From: Pedobacter cryoconitis
GTDB lineage: Bacteria; Bacteroidota; Bacteroidia; Sphingobacteriales; Sphingobacteriaceae
NCBI RefSeq assembly: GCF_014207135.1
Contig: NZ_JACHCC010000004.1
Location: 1-64,000 of the forward strand
DNA: 64,000 nucleotides
Reading direction: 5' to 3'
Shown in pieces: positions 62,850 through 64,000 of this stretch (position 1 is its first letter; each line of letters starts with the position of its first letter). Both the position numbers and the translations under genes were made by a program. Under the pieces are notes generated by a model. The model saw only the letters and a list, made by a program, of their open reading frames with translations. It was not told the origin of the DNA and did not search any database.

Positions 62850-63809
62850 TTATCTCTTAAGGAAATCATTGATGATTGGGAATTCTTTTTCTGGTTCTTC
62901 AACCTGTGGATTATGTCCTGATTTTTCGAACATTACAAATTGCGCCTGCGGACAGTATTCTTTATACTTCACCATCATCCATGGGGTCGCTACTCTGTCG
63001 AAACGGCCCCCAATAATTAAAATGGGCATTTTTAAGTCCTTCAGCTGTTTTCTGAAATCAAAAGTACCGATGTCGCTTCCCACGTAGAAATCACCATCCC
63101 TGCCTACCATCTGGTAATACAGTTTAGTATTCATACTGTTGGGGTATGGCTTTTTCCCCCTGGCCACAAACTGTCCTGGGTTATAAGCATATAAAAATCC
63201 ATAAGGCACCTTGCCATAGATCTCCTGATGCAATGCATCACTTGAGACAGCTCCCTGCTCTCTGATTTTCATCAGATCGGCCCAGACTTCCGGGTAATTC
63301 GTTTTAATTTCGTGATTGGAGTTATCATCATTTTCCTGCCACATCACATAACTGTGAAAGGTATTGGCCAGGATCAGGTGGCTTACATTTGCCGGGTACT
63401 TAATCGCATAGCCCTGTGCAACCAAACCACCATAAGAATGTCCTAAAAGCGACACTTTAGTTAATTTTAATGCTTTTCTTAAACCTTCTATATCTTCAAT
63501 GTCCCTTTGCAGGCTGTAATCTGAAACCACCTTGGCTGTATCTGATTTACCCCTTCCAAAGCCATCAAAATAAATCAGCTGATGATTTGCCGTAGCCAGA
63601 GGATCAAAACTTCTCAGGCCGGGATGCGCACCACCCGGGCCACCTGCAATAAAAATGATGGGATCACCTTCACCGACAGTAACAACCCAGAGTTTAGCTC
63701 CGTTTACGGTGACAAACTTTCCGTCCGTCCAGCTATCTACAGTTTTTTGTTGTGCAAAAGACAATGTTGTCAGTAATAACGCACAAAATAAAAGGCTTAC
63801 TCTTTTCAT
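62850..63809 (-). CDS. Secreted alpha/beta hydrolase, proline iminopeptidase-like
   Basis: A 319-aa precursor with a signal peptide (MKRVSLLFCALLLTTLSFAQ) and an alpha/beta-hydrolase fold of family S33. The oxyanion region is IFIAGGPGGAHPG, followed by YFDGFGRGKSD, the nucleophile elbow LLGHSYGG, an Asp in GGRFDRVATP and the last His in EKSGHNP. Proline iminopeptidases carry the same GGPGG and GHSYGG signatures. The start at 63809 is preferred over 63818. It sits 3 bp upstream of argB and about 67 bp from the carbamoyltransferase fragment, inside the arginine operon. Substrate and reason for the linkage are unknown. Confidence 0.85.
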   Translation of the reverse strand: MKRVSLLFCALLLTTLSFAQQKTVDSWTDGKFVTVNGAKLWVVTVGEGDPIIFIAGGPGGAHPGLRSFDPLATANHQLIYFDGFGRGKSDTAKVVSDYSLQRDIEDIEGLRKALKLTKVSLLGHSYGGLVAQGYAIKYPANVSHLILANTFHSYVMWQENDDNSNHEIKTNYPEVWADLMKIREQGAVSSDALHQEIYGKVPYGFLYAYNPGQFVARGKKPYPNSMNTKLYYQMVGRDGDFYVGSDIGTFDFRKQLKDLKMPILIIGGRFDRVATPWMMVKYKEYCPQAQFVMFEKSGHNPQVEEPEKEFPIINDFLKR

Positions 63810-63876
63810 ACAAAACATTGATTATTAAAAGGTTGTGAATTTTGCAGAGCGATGAGATTCTCCGCCCTGCATTTCC

Positions 63877-64000
63877 CTAAGATAGCTTTTGTAACAGACC
63901 TTTCAAAACTGCCTGAGCAGCCCATAGTCTGTTTCCTGCTTCATGAATTACTAAAGAGTTTGGCCCGTCCAGTACTTCAGAAGACAGTTCAAGGTCCCTT
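63877..64000 (-). CDS. Carbamoyltransferase, C-terminal end (partial)
   Basis: Only the last 40 residues are in the window, ending with TAG at 63877-63879. They read SSEVLDGPNSLVIHEAGNRL and then WAAQAVLKGLLQKLS, the C-terminal helix of ornithine-type carbamoyltransferases, where the pattern is EVxxGPxSxVxxxAxNRxxxxxAVL. By position ahead of argB and an ArgE-type deacylase it is most likely the Bacteroidota ArgF'-like N-acylornithine carbamoyltransferase. The rest of the gene lies beyond the right edge. Confidence 0.75.
   Translation of the reverse strand, partial: RDLELSSEVLDGPNSLVIHEAGNRLWAAQAVLKGLLQKLS

Overview
This window looks like chromosome from a Sphingobacteriaceae member (Bacteroidota), most likely Pedobacter or a close relative. 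This is inferred from the sequence only. The reasons are promoters of the Bacteroidota type (TTTG, about 19 bp, TAnnTTTG), almost no Shine-Dalgarno sequences, and several lineage-typical proteins: an IPExxxVDY protein divergent from acpP, a TonB-dependent receptor with an N-terminal carboxypeptidase-like domain, NVGIGTTxP-repeat and S74-like surface proteins, a PorT-type barrel, and a DUF6600-like protein. No IS element, prophage, CRISPR array or toxin-antitoxin pair was recognised.

Layout. 1-1004: gene-free. Two tandem minus-strand promoters of rRNA-leader character fire off the left edge. 1005-3019: an RNA-repair/ribosome-rescue pair (rtcB-prfH) with TAATG coupling. 3060-5829: an AraC regulator divergent from an MFS exporter and an NTF2-like gene. 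5822-9217: tex and pdhB. 9321-15468: an AddAB-type helicase-nuclease. 15626-18900: a periplasmic thioredoxin, an Rrf2/NsrR-like regulator next to flavohaemoglobin hmp with a strong inverted repeat in its promoter, and a small TrpB-fold PLP protein. 19113-22838: a surface repeat protein, a GH3 hexosaminidase and a barrel protein.

22901-34266 (all minus strand): a carbohydrate module of GH29 fucosidase, rhaT, rhaEW-type aldolase/dehydrogenase, rhaI-type isomerase, FGGY kinase, lutA-lutB-lutC and an OprB-like porin. Start/stop overlaps tie the sugar kinase to lutA, so a 6-deoxyhexose appears to be taken to DHAP plus lactaldehyde, then lactate, then pyruvate. 34326-37138: a TMEM175-like channel, a quinone oxidoreductase and an MBL hydrolase, with a divergent HxlR regulator carrying a Cys9 sensor candidate. 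37171-43027: a secreted orphan, a TonB receptor with a non-SusD duplicated lipoprotein, and bluB. 43140-43227: tRNA-Ser(GGA).

43295-51404: housekeeping genes (pyk, acpP, fabF, rnc, yicC, gmk, nadD, an RsmI-like methylase). 51841-53337: a secreted protein with two tandem-repeat arrays, both of 48-bp period. 53433-55013: prfC. 55574-57445: an unannotated 59-codon membrane peptide coupled to a BcrA-type ABC transporter. 57513-64000 (minus strand): a tight arginine operon (carbamoyltransferase C-terminus at the edge, secreted alpha/beta hydrolase, argB, proC, argE-type, argH) followed by an aminotransferase.

The observations most worth following are the 59-aa peptide with its ABC pair, the secreted peptidase-like gene inside the arginine operon, the TonB receptor with its duplicated lipoprotein, the 48-bp repeat protein, and the rhamnose/lactate fusion operon.
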